A DNA stretch of 40,454 nucleotides. It comes from a virus. A program made the translations under genes and the position numbers. The notes below the pieces were generated by a model. The model saw only the letters and a list, made by a program, of their open reading frames with translations. It did not search any database and was not told the DNA's origin. Location: positions 7,216 to 47,669 of the IMG/VR virus record IMGVR_UViG_3300030106_006393. The stretch is one strand, 5' to 3'. Shown one piece after another: positions 1-6,435 of the stretch. Every line of letters begins with the position of its first letter. The first letter of the stretch is position 1.

Positions 1-423
1 GATGATGCTCTTGGAGATGTTGGCGCCGATGCTGGTGCTGACGCTGCAGCTGCAGAGCCTGAGGGCGATGACTCAATGTTGTTGGCTGCCCCTGGAAAGA
101 GAGATGACGACGAGCCCGTTGGAACTAGAGGTAGAACGGCGTCGGATAGAAGAAAAGAATACACACCAGTTACAAACGATAAGCGCCAATCTGGCGCTAG
201 AAAGAGATCATATCACTCAAAATATGGCAGAGAAGTGGCATCCTCAACCACAAGAAATACTTTAAAGGGTTTTGACGACCTTATAGGTCTTTCGAAGGGC
301 ATTTATGAGAATGAGGAGTCTAATTATGATAAGGAAGAGAAGTTAATAACAGAGATAAATTACGACGTTAAAAAACTAATTCAAGATCTTGAAAAGAGGA
401 GCAAAGATGAGACTCAGACATAA
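1..423 (+). CDS. C-terminal end of a probable portal protein (gp20-like), truncated by the window edge
   Basis: Frame 1 is open from the first base to a TAA at 421-423, so about 140 residues of a gene that starts upstream are visible. The fragment opens with an Asp/Ala-rich acidic stretch, continues with a basic Arg/Lys region containing RKEYTPVTNDKR, and ends in a charged helical tail. No catalytic motif is present. The position just before the prohead protease, scaffold and capsid genes is where T4-like phages carry the portal, and portals in this group often end in such a low-complexity charged tail. The portal call is inference from position and composition; the core of the protein is outside the window. 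The next gene's start codon lies inside its last codons, suggesting translational coupling. Confidence 0.5.
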   Translation, partial: DDALGDVGADAGADAAAAEPEGDDSMLLAAPGKRDDDEPVGTRGRTASDRRKEYTPVTNDKRQSGARKRSYHSKYGREVASSTTRNTLKGFDDLIGLSKGIYENEESNYDKEEKLITEINYDVKKLIQDLEKRSKDETQT

Positions 424-1234
424 CAAAAAAAGAAACACGGCTTTCGTTTATGAGGCATTGGTTAGAGAAATGACAAAGAGTGCCATCAAGAACGATCTAA
501 ACAAATTGAACAAGATAAAGAAGATAATCAAAGAACACTTCACGCGTGATTCTTTACTAAAGAAAGAGCTAACAATCTACAAGTCCCTGTATGAAACTTC
601 AGGGATGAAAAAAGACCTCGCAGAAAAAATGATTATGGAAGCTAGGATGGAGTATGCCAAGCTTGACAAATCTACAATATTTAAAGAGCAAAGTTCTTTA
701 ATAAAGGTAATCAACAGGTCATTGTCCAGCTCTGTGTTCTCCAATTTTGTACCTAACTACAAAAACCTGGCTAGTCTTTACTCTATTTTTAACGACGCTG
801 TCAATGTAAAGCAAAAGGTGATTCTAGAGCAAAAAGTTCTAGAGTCAATTACAACAGAAACAGTCTCTGAAGAAGACAAAGACCCAATCGATAATTTGGT
901 TTACAAGTCATTTGTTAAGAGATTTAACGAAAAGTATGAAAACCAACTCAACGAAGGTCAAAAGTCTTTGCTTACTAAGTATGTAACTTCCTTTGTCGAC
1001 GACGGCTTAGAGCTTAAGATGGCCATGAACGAAGAGATTGGCTCCTTAAAAACTAGAATCAGGGCTGCACGAGCAAATCCCGTAGTCTCTGGTGACCAAG
1101 ACCTTTTGGCAAAGACCAACAAAGTTATCGAGATACTTGAAAACTACCAAAACAAAGAAGTAGATTTGGTTATGGTTGAAGAGGTCTTAAAAATGCAAAG
1201 CTTGATAGAAGAGATAGAAAACGATGGCAACTAA
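407..1234 (+). CDS. Conserved-looking hypothetical protein, all-helical, in head-gene cluster
   Basis: 275 residues from ATG 407, chosen over an in-frame TTG at 389 because AGAGGA at 395-400 sits at ideal distance from 407. The gene overlaps the end of the upstream gene by 17 nt. The protein is lysine-rich and predicted mostly helical, opening with MRLRHNKKRNTAFVYEALVR and closing with a long acidic helix. There are no cysteine clusters, membrane segments or nucleotide-binding motifs. Position between the probable portal and the prohead protease suggests a head-assembly or prohead-core role, comparable to the place of T4 gp67/gp68, but no sequence similarity to those can be asserted. Function unknown. 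Confidence 0.75.
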   Translation: MRLRHNKKRNTAFVYEALVREMTKSAIKNDLNKLNKIKKIIKEHFTRDSLLKKELTIYKSLYETSGMKKDLAEKMIMEARMEYAKLDKSTIFKEQSSLIKVINRSLSSSVFSNFVPNYKNLASLYSIFNDAVNVKQKVILEQKVLESITTETVSEEDKDPIDNLVYKSFVKRFNEKYENQLNEGQKSLLTKYVTSFVDDGLELKMAMNEEIGSLKTRIRAARANPVVSGDQDLLAKTNKVIEILENYQNKEVDLVMVEEVLKMQSLIEEIENDGN

Positions 1235-1826
1235 AATAAAAATAATCCCAGCAGAACAGTCGGCAGCTGACACTGGTCTTGTCAAGATAAAGATAATGGC
1301 AGAAGAGCCAGATCCAGTTCAGGTTGATTTGCTTGCCCGACGTGCCTTGAATGGTGATATTATGATCTTTGATCACGACTTGGTGGACATAGTTGTTTCA
1401 CCAAAAAACAACAAGGTGGTGACCTTTCCAAAAAACTTGATGGAAAGAGAAGTGTACCCAGTGCAGGACAGGTTCTACAAGTTCCTTAGAAAAAAGGGAA
1501 TCATTGATCCTGGCAGCGTGCAGTCTGGAAACGTACACTCCTCTATGGAGGCCAAGATATACGAATCAGTACTGGAGGGCGTTGATGCGATCCAAAGCGC
1601 GATATTCGCAACAAGCCTTTTCTTAGAGGAAGAGCGCCCGGACATCATGGCAAGGAAGCACCTGCATCATGACATGACAACTCACTTGCTCGATCCTGAT
1701 GAAGAACACAGCACAGAACTTGGAGAGGTTCCTCATGCAGACAAAAAGGGATCGCTCGACTCTACACACAGAGCCTACGGATATCAATACATGTATTCTG
1801 TTTTGCGCGAAAGCGAGGAAGAGTGA
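1224..1826 (+). CDS. Hypothetical protein, head-gene cluster
   Basis: 200 residues from ATG 1224, overlapping the previous stop by 11 nt. The N-terminal third is a beta-type segment containing DLVDIVVSPKNNKVVTFPK. The middle is helical, with MEAKIYESVLEGVDAIQSAI, and the C-terminal part is rich in Asp, Glu and His. No known family was recognised. It lies in a run of overlapping genes (407-1234, 1224-1826, 1823-2164), so it is probably co-translated with them and made at similar levels. A structural or assembly function is possible from position only. Confidence 0.75.
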   Translation: MATKIKIIPAEQSAADTGLVKIKIMAEEPDPVQVDLLARRALNGDIMIFDHDLVDIVVSPKNNKVVTFPKNLMEREVYPVQDRFYKFLRKKGIIDPGSVQSGNVHSSMEAKIYESVLEGVDAIQSAIFATSLFLEEERPDIMARKHLHHDMTTHLLDPDEEHSTELGEVPHADKKGSLDSTHRAYGYQYMYSVLRESEEE

Positions 1827-2164
1827 GTTTACTATATTTCATATTATGTGCCTTTGGCTTAACGCAGATTATCGTGTACGGTTCGATCTTTGATTCAGTA
1901 AGACCAAAAGAAGGAAAGCTAGGAGAATTGTTTAGTTGTCCGATGTGTATGGGCTTCTGGGTTGGTGTAATTTTATGGGCCTTAAACAGTTATACGGGAC
2001 TATTTAGTTTTGATAATTCTTTTGTCACAGGTGTGCTCTTGGGTTGTCTTAGTTCCGGAACAAGTTATATCTTAAACATGTTGTTCGGGGACGATGGCAT
2101 CAAGATAGATCTTAAGAAAGACGAAGTTAAATCACGAAACCCCCGTGCCGCATTGAGAAAATAG
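1823..2164 (+). CDS. Small integral membrane protein with CPMC motif (DUF1360-like)
   Basis: 113 residues starting at GTG 1823, which overlaps the previous stop as GTGA. Three hydrophobic segments are visible at about residues 1-23, 42-60 and 66-88. Between the first two is LFSCPMCMGFWVG with Cys39 and Cys42, resembling the DUF1360-type signature (cysteine pair followed by GxW/GFW); the family match is from memory and unverified. The C-terminus is charged and cytosolic-like. A membrane protein among head genes could help tether early proheads to the inner membrane, as T4 prohead initiation is membrane-associated, but that is inference. A terminator hairpin overlaps its last codons. Confidence 0.75.
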   Translation: MSLLYFILCAFGLTQIIVYGSIFDSVRPKEGKLGELFSCPMCMGFWVGVILWALNSYTGLFSFDNSFVTGVLLGCLSSGTSYILNMLFGDDGIKIDLKKDEVKSRNPRAALRK

Positions 2165-2177
2165 GCACGGGCTTTTT
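2142..2177 (+). terminator. Intrinsic terminator overlapping the end of the membrane-protein gene
   Basis: CCCGTGCC (2142-2149) pairs perfectly with GGCACGGG (2164-2171) across a 14-nt loop, followed by CTTTTT. The stem spans the stop codon at 2162-2164. It separates the first gene block from the protease block. Confidence 0.75.
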
Positions 2178-2188
2178 AGGAGGAAGAA

Positions 2189-2254
2189 ATGGCACCATTC
2201 GCAACTATAAGATGGATGATCCGTCCGGTAGCCAATTGTTGTAAAGGATCGTAG
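2189..2254 (+). CDS. 21-codon ORF with strong RBS, in frame with the prohead protease
   Basis: ATG 2189 follows TTAGGAGGAAGAA, one of the best Shine-Dalgarno sequences in the window. It encodes MAPFATIRWMIRPVANCCKGS and stops at TAG 2252-2254. The frame continues open through ACG GCG CGG GTG into the protease gene, whose ATG at 2291 is in the same frame. It could be a leader peptide that couples translation to the protease, an independent micro-protein, or the N-terminus of a longer protease made by amber readthrough. TAG is used as an ordinary stop elsewhere here (for example 2164, 5076, 37462), so general recoding is unlikely. Function unknown. Confidence 0.4.
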   Translation: MAPFATIRWMIRPVANCCKGS

Positions 2255-2290
2255 ACGGCGCGGGTGATCCCCGTGTACAGGAAAATAGAA

Positions 2291-2887
2291 ATGAAGCTTC
2301 TAAGAGAATATTTTGAATTATGTGAAGGCGGCATATGCCAAGACCTCTTGACAGAGGACGAAAAGCGCAGAGTTGCCAACGGAGCCATTATTTTGTCTGG
2401 CGTTATGCAGATGTCGGAAACCCAAAATGGCAATGGCCGCGTATACCCTCATGGCGTATTAGTGAGGGAAGTTGAAAACTACAAAAAGATGGTCAAGGAA
2501 CGTCGCGCTCTTGGAGAGTTGGACCACCCAGATACATCAGTCATTAATCTAGCCAATGCGTCCCATCTCGTAACGGAAATATGGATGGACAACAACAAGT
2601 GCATGGGCAAAATAGAAGTATTGAACACTCCTTCCGGAAATGTATTAAAAGAATTAATCAATGCGGGCGTTAAGTTGGGAATCTCCTCTAGAGGTATGGG
2701 TTCCGTTTCTGAAAACAACGGACAAACCATCGTAGAGGACGACTTTCAATTGATATGCTTTGATATGGTGTCTGATCCTTCTACTCCCGGAGCATTCATG
2801 ATGTCAGAAGCAAGAGAAAGATCAAATATTTTTACAAAGGCCGACAAAATTAACAGGCTTTTAAACAGTATTATAGGGGACAAATAA
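2291..2887 (+). CDS. gp21: Prohead core protease, T4 gp21-like (peptidase family S80)
   Basis: 198 residues from ATG 2291, preceded by AGGAAAA; a GTG at 2264 is an in-frame alternative adding nine residues. Family hallmarks are ALGELDHPDTS (catalytic His near residue 79), LGISSRGMGS (nucleophile serine near 132-133) and FDMVSDPSTPGAF. In T4, gp21 is built into the prohead core, activates itself, and cleaves the scaffold, capsid and other head proteins after (L/I)-x-E sites, allowing expansion and DNA packaging. Length is close to T4 gp21 (212 residues). Its presumed substrates, the scaffold (5332-6417) and capsid (6436-8178), lie just downstream. A small hairpin, CGGG (2261-2264) with CCCG (2270-2273), sits in front of the ATG. 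Confidence 0.92.
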   Translation: MKLLREYFELCEGGICQDLLTEDEKRRVANGAIILSGVMQMSETQNGNGRVYPHGVLVREVENYKKMVKERRALGELDHPDTSVINLANASHLVTEIWMDNNKCMGKIEVLNTPSGNVLKELINAGVKLGISSRGMGSVSENNGQTIVEDDFQLICFDMVSDPSTPGAFMMSEARERSNIFTKADKINRLLNSIIGDK

Positions 2888-2888
2888 G

Positions 2889-3740
2889 ATGAGTTTTAAA
2901 TTATTGATGGAAGGCTGGAGAGGATACGTCAAAGAAGATGCCGACCCGGCAAAATTAGATCCAGAGAGGTTTCCATTGAAGTTGGGCGATGTTAGTCCAA
3001 AAGCATCTAAAATTACTTCTCGTGCTGGAAGCAAGGATGGCGCTTCTGGTGATGACGTGATTCCTGTCGAGGCAGCATCATACACGGCAGCACAGTTGAA
3101 GCCCTCACAGAGTTCTATGGATATATCTAAAGCTGTCAATTTTGCAATTCAAATGGCGCACCCTCAAGGAGTGTTAGACCTAGGAGGCAATTTAGATGCA
3201 TTAATAAGCCAAGACAATTTTATAATGGATGGCCACCACCGATGGATTGGCACCGCAATGGCAGACCCTTCAGCAAAACTTAATGGATTCAGAGTGGGGT
3301 TCCCAGGCAAACAACTTGTGGCCGTTCTCAACAGCATGACTAAGGGCTTGTTTAATAAACAAAGGGGAAAGGCAGCTACTGGAGGCTTTGAGCAGTTTAA
3401 TGAGCAGGGCATTCTACAGCAATTGCAAATTATAGCTAAAAAGGGGTCTTTTGGCAAGCTGACGCCAGAGCAGGTGTTGCAGGCCTTGTCAACAATTACT
3501 GGTACCGAAGGAGATGCAAATCAGCTAGTGATAGCTGGAGCAAAGAAGATGGCGAGCAATCTACAAGGTGTTACGTTGTCTGAGCCTGAGTGGGCACCTG
3601 CTCGCCCAGACATGCCGGTTATAGACAAGGAAAATGTTCCAACTGCAGCTCAAGCCCTTAATAAAGGTATCGTCGATGTTAACCCTCCGTATGCGAAAAC
3701 CGGTCGCAAATATTTAGACCAAGGAGAGGCTTCAAAATGA
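2889..3740 (+). CDS. ParB/sulfiredoxin-fold-like protein with DGHHRW motif
   Basis: 283 residues from ATG 2889, one base after the protease stop codon. Residues about 57-125 resemble the ParB/Srx N-terminal fold: VIPVEAASYTAAQLKPSQSS, then NFIMDGHHRWIG with the DGHHRW box at 114-119. In ParB/Srx proteins that box binds a nucleotide phosphate (CTP in ParB, ATP in Srx and in some serine kinases). The flanking LNGFRVGFPGKQLVAVLNSM fits the strand that follows. The rest is helical and low in complexity, with no helix-turn-helix recognised, so a classic DNA-partition role is doubtful. Being sandwiched between protease and scaffold genes argues for a virion or head-maturation role. Fold assignment is moderately sure; function is unknown. 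Confidence 0.6.
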   Translation: MSFKLLMEGWRGYVKEDADPAKLDPERFPLKLGDVSPKASKITSRAGSKDGASGDDVIPVEAASYTAAQLKPSQSSMDISKAVNFAIQMAHPQGVLDLGGNLDALISQDNFIMDGHHRWIGTAMADPSAKLNGFRVGFPGKQLVAVLNSMTKGLFNKQRGKAATGGFEQFNEQGILQQLQIIAKKGSFGKLTPEQVLQALSTITGTEGDANQLVIAGAKKMASNLQGVTLSEPEWAPARPDMPVIDKENVPTAAQALNKGIVDVNPPYAKTGRKYLDQGEASK

Positions 3741-3886
3741 AAATCACTAAAGAACAAATACTAAAGATGATTCAAGAAGAGGTTGACAAAGAAATAAGAG
3801 AGGGATTCTTTAGTCGTCTGTTCGGTGGTGGCGACGACAAAGAGATAACTAAGGTCATTGATGATCTTAACAAGGAAGATAAATGA
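3737..3886 (+). CDS. Small acidic/basic helical protein, 49 aa
   Basis: ATG 3737 overlaps the previous stop (ATGA) and the gene ends at TGA 3884-3886, which in turn overlaps the next ATG at 3883. The peptide starts MKITKEQILKMIQEEVDKE and contains FFSRLFGGGDD before a charged C-terminal helix. Overlap on both sides is strong evidence that it is a translated gene rather than chance. No family recognised. Its N-terminus resembles that of the next protein (helical, ending in EE/VIFEE), so it may share a partner or be a prohead-core component; that is inference. Confidence 0.65.
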   Translation: MKITKEQILKMIQEEVDKEIREGFFSRLFGGGDDKEITKVIDDLNKEDK

Positions 3887-4299
3887 AAAACAATGAGCTA
3901 AAAAAGATGTTGAAGCCATTAATAAAACAATGCATCAAAGAAGTCATCTTTGAAGAGGGTGTTTTGTCAGGCATAATATCTGAAGTTGTCGGAGGTCTCT
4001 CAACAGGACAGACCGTAATGGAGGCAAAAGAAGAGAACATCTTTACTGGTCCAGACAGGGCGCAAGAAAAAAAGAAGCGCCTTAGCGAAACCAGAAAAAA
4101 GCTTTCTGAAGCGATAGCAAAAGAAGGTTACAACGGAGTCAACGTATTCGAAGGTACCGAACCACTATCAAGTGGAGGCAACCCAGGTGCATCAGCTGCC
4201 CCGTCTAGTCCCTTGTCGGGCTACGCACCAGGCGATGCCGGCGTGAACATCGATGGTCTTTTTTCTGTTGCGGGTAAAAATTGGTCAAAACTGATATGA
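3883..4299 (+). CDS. Hypothetical protein, helical N-terminus and Pro/Gly/Ser-rich C-terminus
   Basis: 138 residues from ATG 3883, overlapping the previous gene by 4 nt. Residues 1-45 form an amphipathic helix with KEVIFEEGVLSGIISEVVGG. Residues 50-90 are charged and helical, and residues 95-125 are low-complexity (SSGGNPGASAAPSSPLSGYA). The last residues VAGKNWSKLI look like a short conserved tail. No enzymatic motif seen. The gene sits in the prohead-assembly block, so a core or minor capsid role is plausible but unproven. Confidence 0.7.
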   Translation: MKNNELKKMLKPLIKQCIKEVIFEEGVLSGIISEVVGGLSTGQTVMEAKEENIFTGPDRAQEKKKRLSETRKKLSEAIAKEGYNGVNVFEGTEPLSSGGNPGASAAPSSPLSGYAPGDAGVNIDGLFSVAGKNWSKLI

Positions 4300-4312
4300 A
4301 AGAGAGAAAATA

Positions 4313-4543
4313 ATGGCTAAACCAATACATGTTGAAGTGGTAGCACAGTCGAGATATACAGATGAGAACGAGAGACTAATAAAAAAGTTCGTTAGAAAAA
4401 TAAAGAAAAACGGAGTTTTGGACTTAGTTAAGAAAAGAAGGTACTACGAAAAGCCTTCTGTAAAGAGAAAAAGAAAAAGAGAGAGAAAGTTGAAGGTTTG
4501 TCAAGAATCAACAAATAAGCATAAAGCTAAATTTAAGGATTAA
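4313..4543 (+). CDS. rpsU: Phage-encoded ribosomal protein bS21
   Basis: 76 residues from ATG 4313. Residues 5-60 match bS21 in layout: a beta start IHVEVV, then ENERLIKKFVRKIKKNGVL, the diagnostic KKRRYYEKPSVKRKRKRER (bacterial bS21 typically has RREFYEKPTxxRKR), and a very basic helix. bS21 sits near the anti-Shine-Dalgarno end of 16S rRNA and aids initiation. Phage bS21 genes are known from marine phages, including T4-like pelagiphages, where they are thought to enter host ribosomes and favour viral messages. A Cys-containing tail of about 16 residues (KVCQESTNKHKAKFKD) extends beyond the usual basic end. It lies alone among head genes, so it is probably expressed late. Confidence 0.88.
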   Translation: MAKPIHVEVVAQSRYTDENERLIKKFVRKIKKNGVLDLVKKRRYYEKPSVKRKRKRERKLKVCQESTNKHKAKFKD

Positions 4544-4554
4544 GGAGTTATAAA

Positions 4555-5076
4555 ATGGCATCATTTCGCGGAGTTCACGGAGGCCTAGTAAAAAGAGGCC
4601 AAACAAGACGACCAGTCGGCATAGACGACAATAATAATATTAGTGGTAATCCTTATTCGGAACCGCATTCTGCTAGTTATAGCGCCTTAACTGTTCTGTC
4701 AGGTAGTTCTCTTTTAGATAATGGTCTAAATAGTAGCACAAATGGTTGCAATGGTTATCACATTGGAAACGCCAAGTACATACATCTTTGGGTCTCCGGT
4801 GGAGCAGAAACTGCAGGAGTCACACTGCATGGATATAACTACGATATTGGTAAGTGGGGTAAAATGGAGGTTCCATCAGGATTTAGTGGCCAAAGTGGTT
4901 TAGACGCCGCATCAGACTCCACAGCTAGGGACGGATACACGATAGCTACAGCAAAAGTAGGCCCAGGCGGTGAAGCAAGAATGAAGACAATCGAGCTTAA
5001 CGGAATTGACAGAATTGGACTTGTTCAGACAGGCTCAGCACCATCTGCGGTGAGAGCATCAGTTTCAACTATATAG
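4555..5076 (+). CDS. Hypothetical virion-associated protein, beta-rich
   Basis: 173 residues from ATG 4555, with AAGGAG at 4542-4547 as ribosome binding site. Composition is Gly/Ser/Asn/Thr-rich with few lysines, and segments such as KYIHLWVSGGAETAGVTLHGYNYDIGKWGKMEV read as alternating beta strands. The end, NGIDRIGLVQTGSAPSAVRASVSTI, is also beta-type. This composition fits an exposed structural or capsid-decorating protein. No family recognised; the role is inferred from composition and location. Confidence 0.7.
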   Translation: MASFRGVHGGLVKRGQTRRPVGIDDNNNISGNPYSEPHSASYSALTVLSGSSLLDNGLNSSTNGCNGYHIGNAKYIHLWVSGGAETAGVTLHGYNYDIGKWGKMEVPSGFSGQSGLDAASDSTARDGYTIATAKVGPGGEARMKTIELNGIDRIGLVQTGSAPSAVRASVSTI

Positions 5077-5086
5077 GAGCAACATA

Positions 5087-5254
5087 ATGGCTAGGTCAAA
5101 TACTAAGAAGTCGTCGGACTATATTATAAAAACTAACGATGTTAGGGGCCAGTATACCCCCGTCTCAACCAAGCAAGGCAACGATCAACAGCCACCCTTT
5201 ATCTTGGGGTTCAGAGGGGTTCCAACCATCCGCATTCGCACAAAAGCAGAGTGA
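5087..5254 (+). CDS. Small hypothetical protein, 55 aa
   Basis: ATG 5087 is preceded by AGGAGC at 5075-5080, 11 nt after the upstream stop codon, and the frame ends at TGA 5252-5254. The peptide runs from MARSNTKKSSDYIIKTNDVR to GVPTIRIRTKAE and is basic and proline-containing. Good ribosome binding site, tight spacing and same strand support a real gene. Function unknown. The 77 bp that follow (5255-5331) are AT-rich and hold only the scaffold gene's ribosome binding site AAGGGG. Confidence 0.6.
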   Translation: MARSNTKKSSDYIIKTNDVRGQYTPVSTKQGNDQQPPFILGFRGVPTIRIRTKAE

Positions 5255-5331
5255 CATATTTTCCAGTCATTTAGCAAATTTCAATACTAATTACTTTTGA
5301 GAAAATTCTTCTACTTTTAAGGGGTAAGTAT

Positions 5332-6417
5332 ATGTCATCCATGTTAGAACAAGCAATAGTCGACGCCAAGGCGTTGAAAGAGTCGGCAATCAAAAATGCC
5401 GAAGCAATGGTAATTGAGAAATATTCTGATCAAATTAAAGAGGCGGTCAACTCTTTGCTTGAACAGGACGAACTAGGTCTTGAGGACGATCCTCTGGCTG
5501 GCGAGGACGATCTCGCTGGTGGGGATGCAGCTCCAGAGACTAATCCTGTTTTAAATCAGGTGCCAACAGCAATGGAAGAAGATCTTCCAGCTGATTCTGG
5601 CGGCGGAGGCGTCACAGATTCCACAACTTTAACTTTGGATCTTCCTGATCTTCTTCAAAAGATGGAAGAAATAGAAAAGGAAGAAGGCATTGACGCTGTT
5701 GATGCCCTGGACGGAGAAAAAGAATCGCACGAAGAATTGGCACAGGACATGGCACCAGCCGTTGACTCTGCCCCTGAGTCTGCCAGCACCATGATGGAGC
5801 AGGTAGAGGAAGAAGACATCACAGACGCTCTCGTTGATGAAATTCTAGAGAGACTTCGAGTAGATATCGACCCACAGCCCCGAGGTTGGGCCGGTACACC
5901 ACGAAAGCACATGGAGGAGCTTGCAGACCAGGCTCTAGCTCGCGAAGCTGACGACGAAGTAAAAGAAGAAAACGAGGCCCTTAGAGCACGAGTGGCAGAA
6001 CTCGAAGAATCTCTAAGCAAAACAACAGATCAAAATCAAACACTTGTCGAAGAAAGAGACAAGTTTAGAGATGCCATATTGGTATTGAAAGAAAAGATTG
6101 ATATCGTAAACGTTTCGAATGCGAAACTGCTTTACATAAACAAGGCATTGGAAAATTCCTCCCTGAATGAGCGACAAAAGAAGAAACTTGTCGAAGCAAT
6201 TTCTAAAGCCGAAACAACTAAGGAAGCGAAGGTTATTTACGAAACACTTCAAAGCACAGTGGGAAGCACAGACAGACGTTCTATGCCGAAATCACTAAGC
6301 GAAGCAGTCAGTAGATCTAACTCTTCATTGCTTATTAACTCGCAAAGAAATAAGGAAAACACAACATCAGACGCCTTTTCTGAGCGACTCCAGCGATTAG
6401 CTGGACTTAAAAAATAA
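5332..6417 (+). CDS. gp22: Prohead core scaffold protein, T4 gp22-like
   Basis: 361 residues from ATG 5332. Residues 1-45 form a helix (MLEQAIVDAKALKESAIKNAE) typical of T4-like scaffold starts. Residues 45-190 are strongly acidic and low-complexity. Residues about 205-300 are a coiled coil rich in Glu/Lys/Leu, followed by a helical C-terminus ending RLQRLAGLKK. Such proteins form the prohead core, around which gp23 assembles, and are degraded by gp21 before packaging. Several (L/I)-x-E sequences that gp21 could cut are visible. Position directly before the capsid gene matches T4 order. No sequence-level catalytic signature exists for this family, so the call rests on composition and synteny. 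Confidence 0.8.
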   Translation: MSSMLEQAIVDAKALKESAIKNAEAMVIEKYSDQIKEAVNSLLEQDELGLEDDPLAGEDDLAGGDAAPETNPVLNQVPTAMEEDLPADSGGGGVTDSTTLTLDLPDLLQKMEEIEKEEGIDAVDALDGEKESHEELAQDMAPAVDSAPESASTMMEQVEEEDITDALVDEILERLRVDIDPQPRGWAGTPRKHMEELADQALAREADDEVKEENEALRARVAELEESLSKTTDQNQTLVEERDKFRDAILVLKEKIDIVNVSNAKLLYINKALENSSLNERQKKKLVEAISKAETTKEAKVIYETLQSTVGSTDRRSMPKSLSEAVSRSNSSLLINSQRNKENTTSDAFSERLQRLAGLKK

Positions 6418-6435
6418 CTAGGAGGTTACTATAAC

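Noticed and set aside
2-265. ORF in frame 2 at the window start
   Set aside because: Overlaps the frame-1 partial gene, which is open from the first base, has the charged tail expected and overlaps the next gene's start.
2252-2254. Genome-wide amber recoding
   Set aside because: TAG ends many normal genes here (2164, 5076, 11881, 23767, 36320, 37462), so it is an ordinary stop codon.
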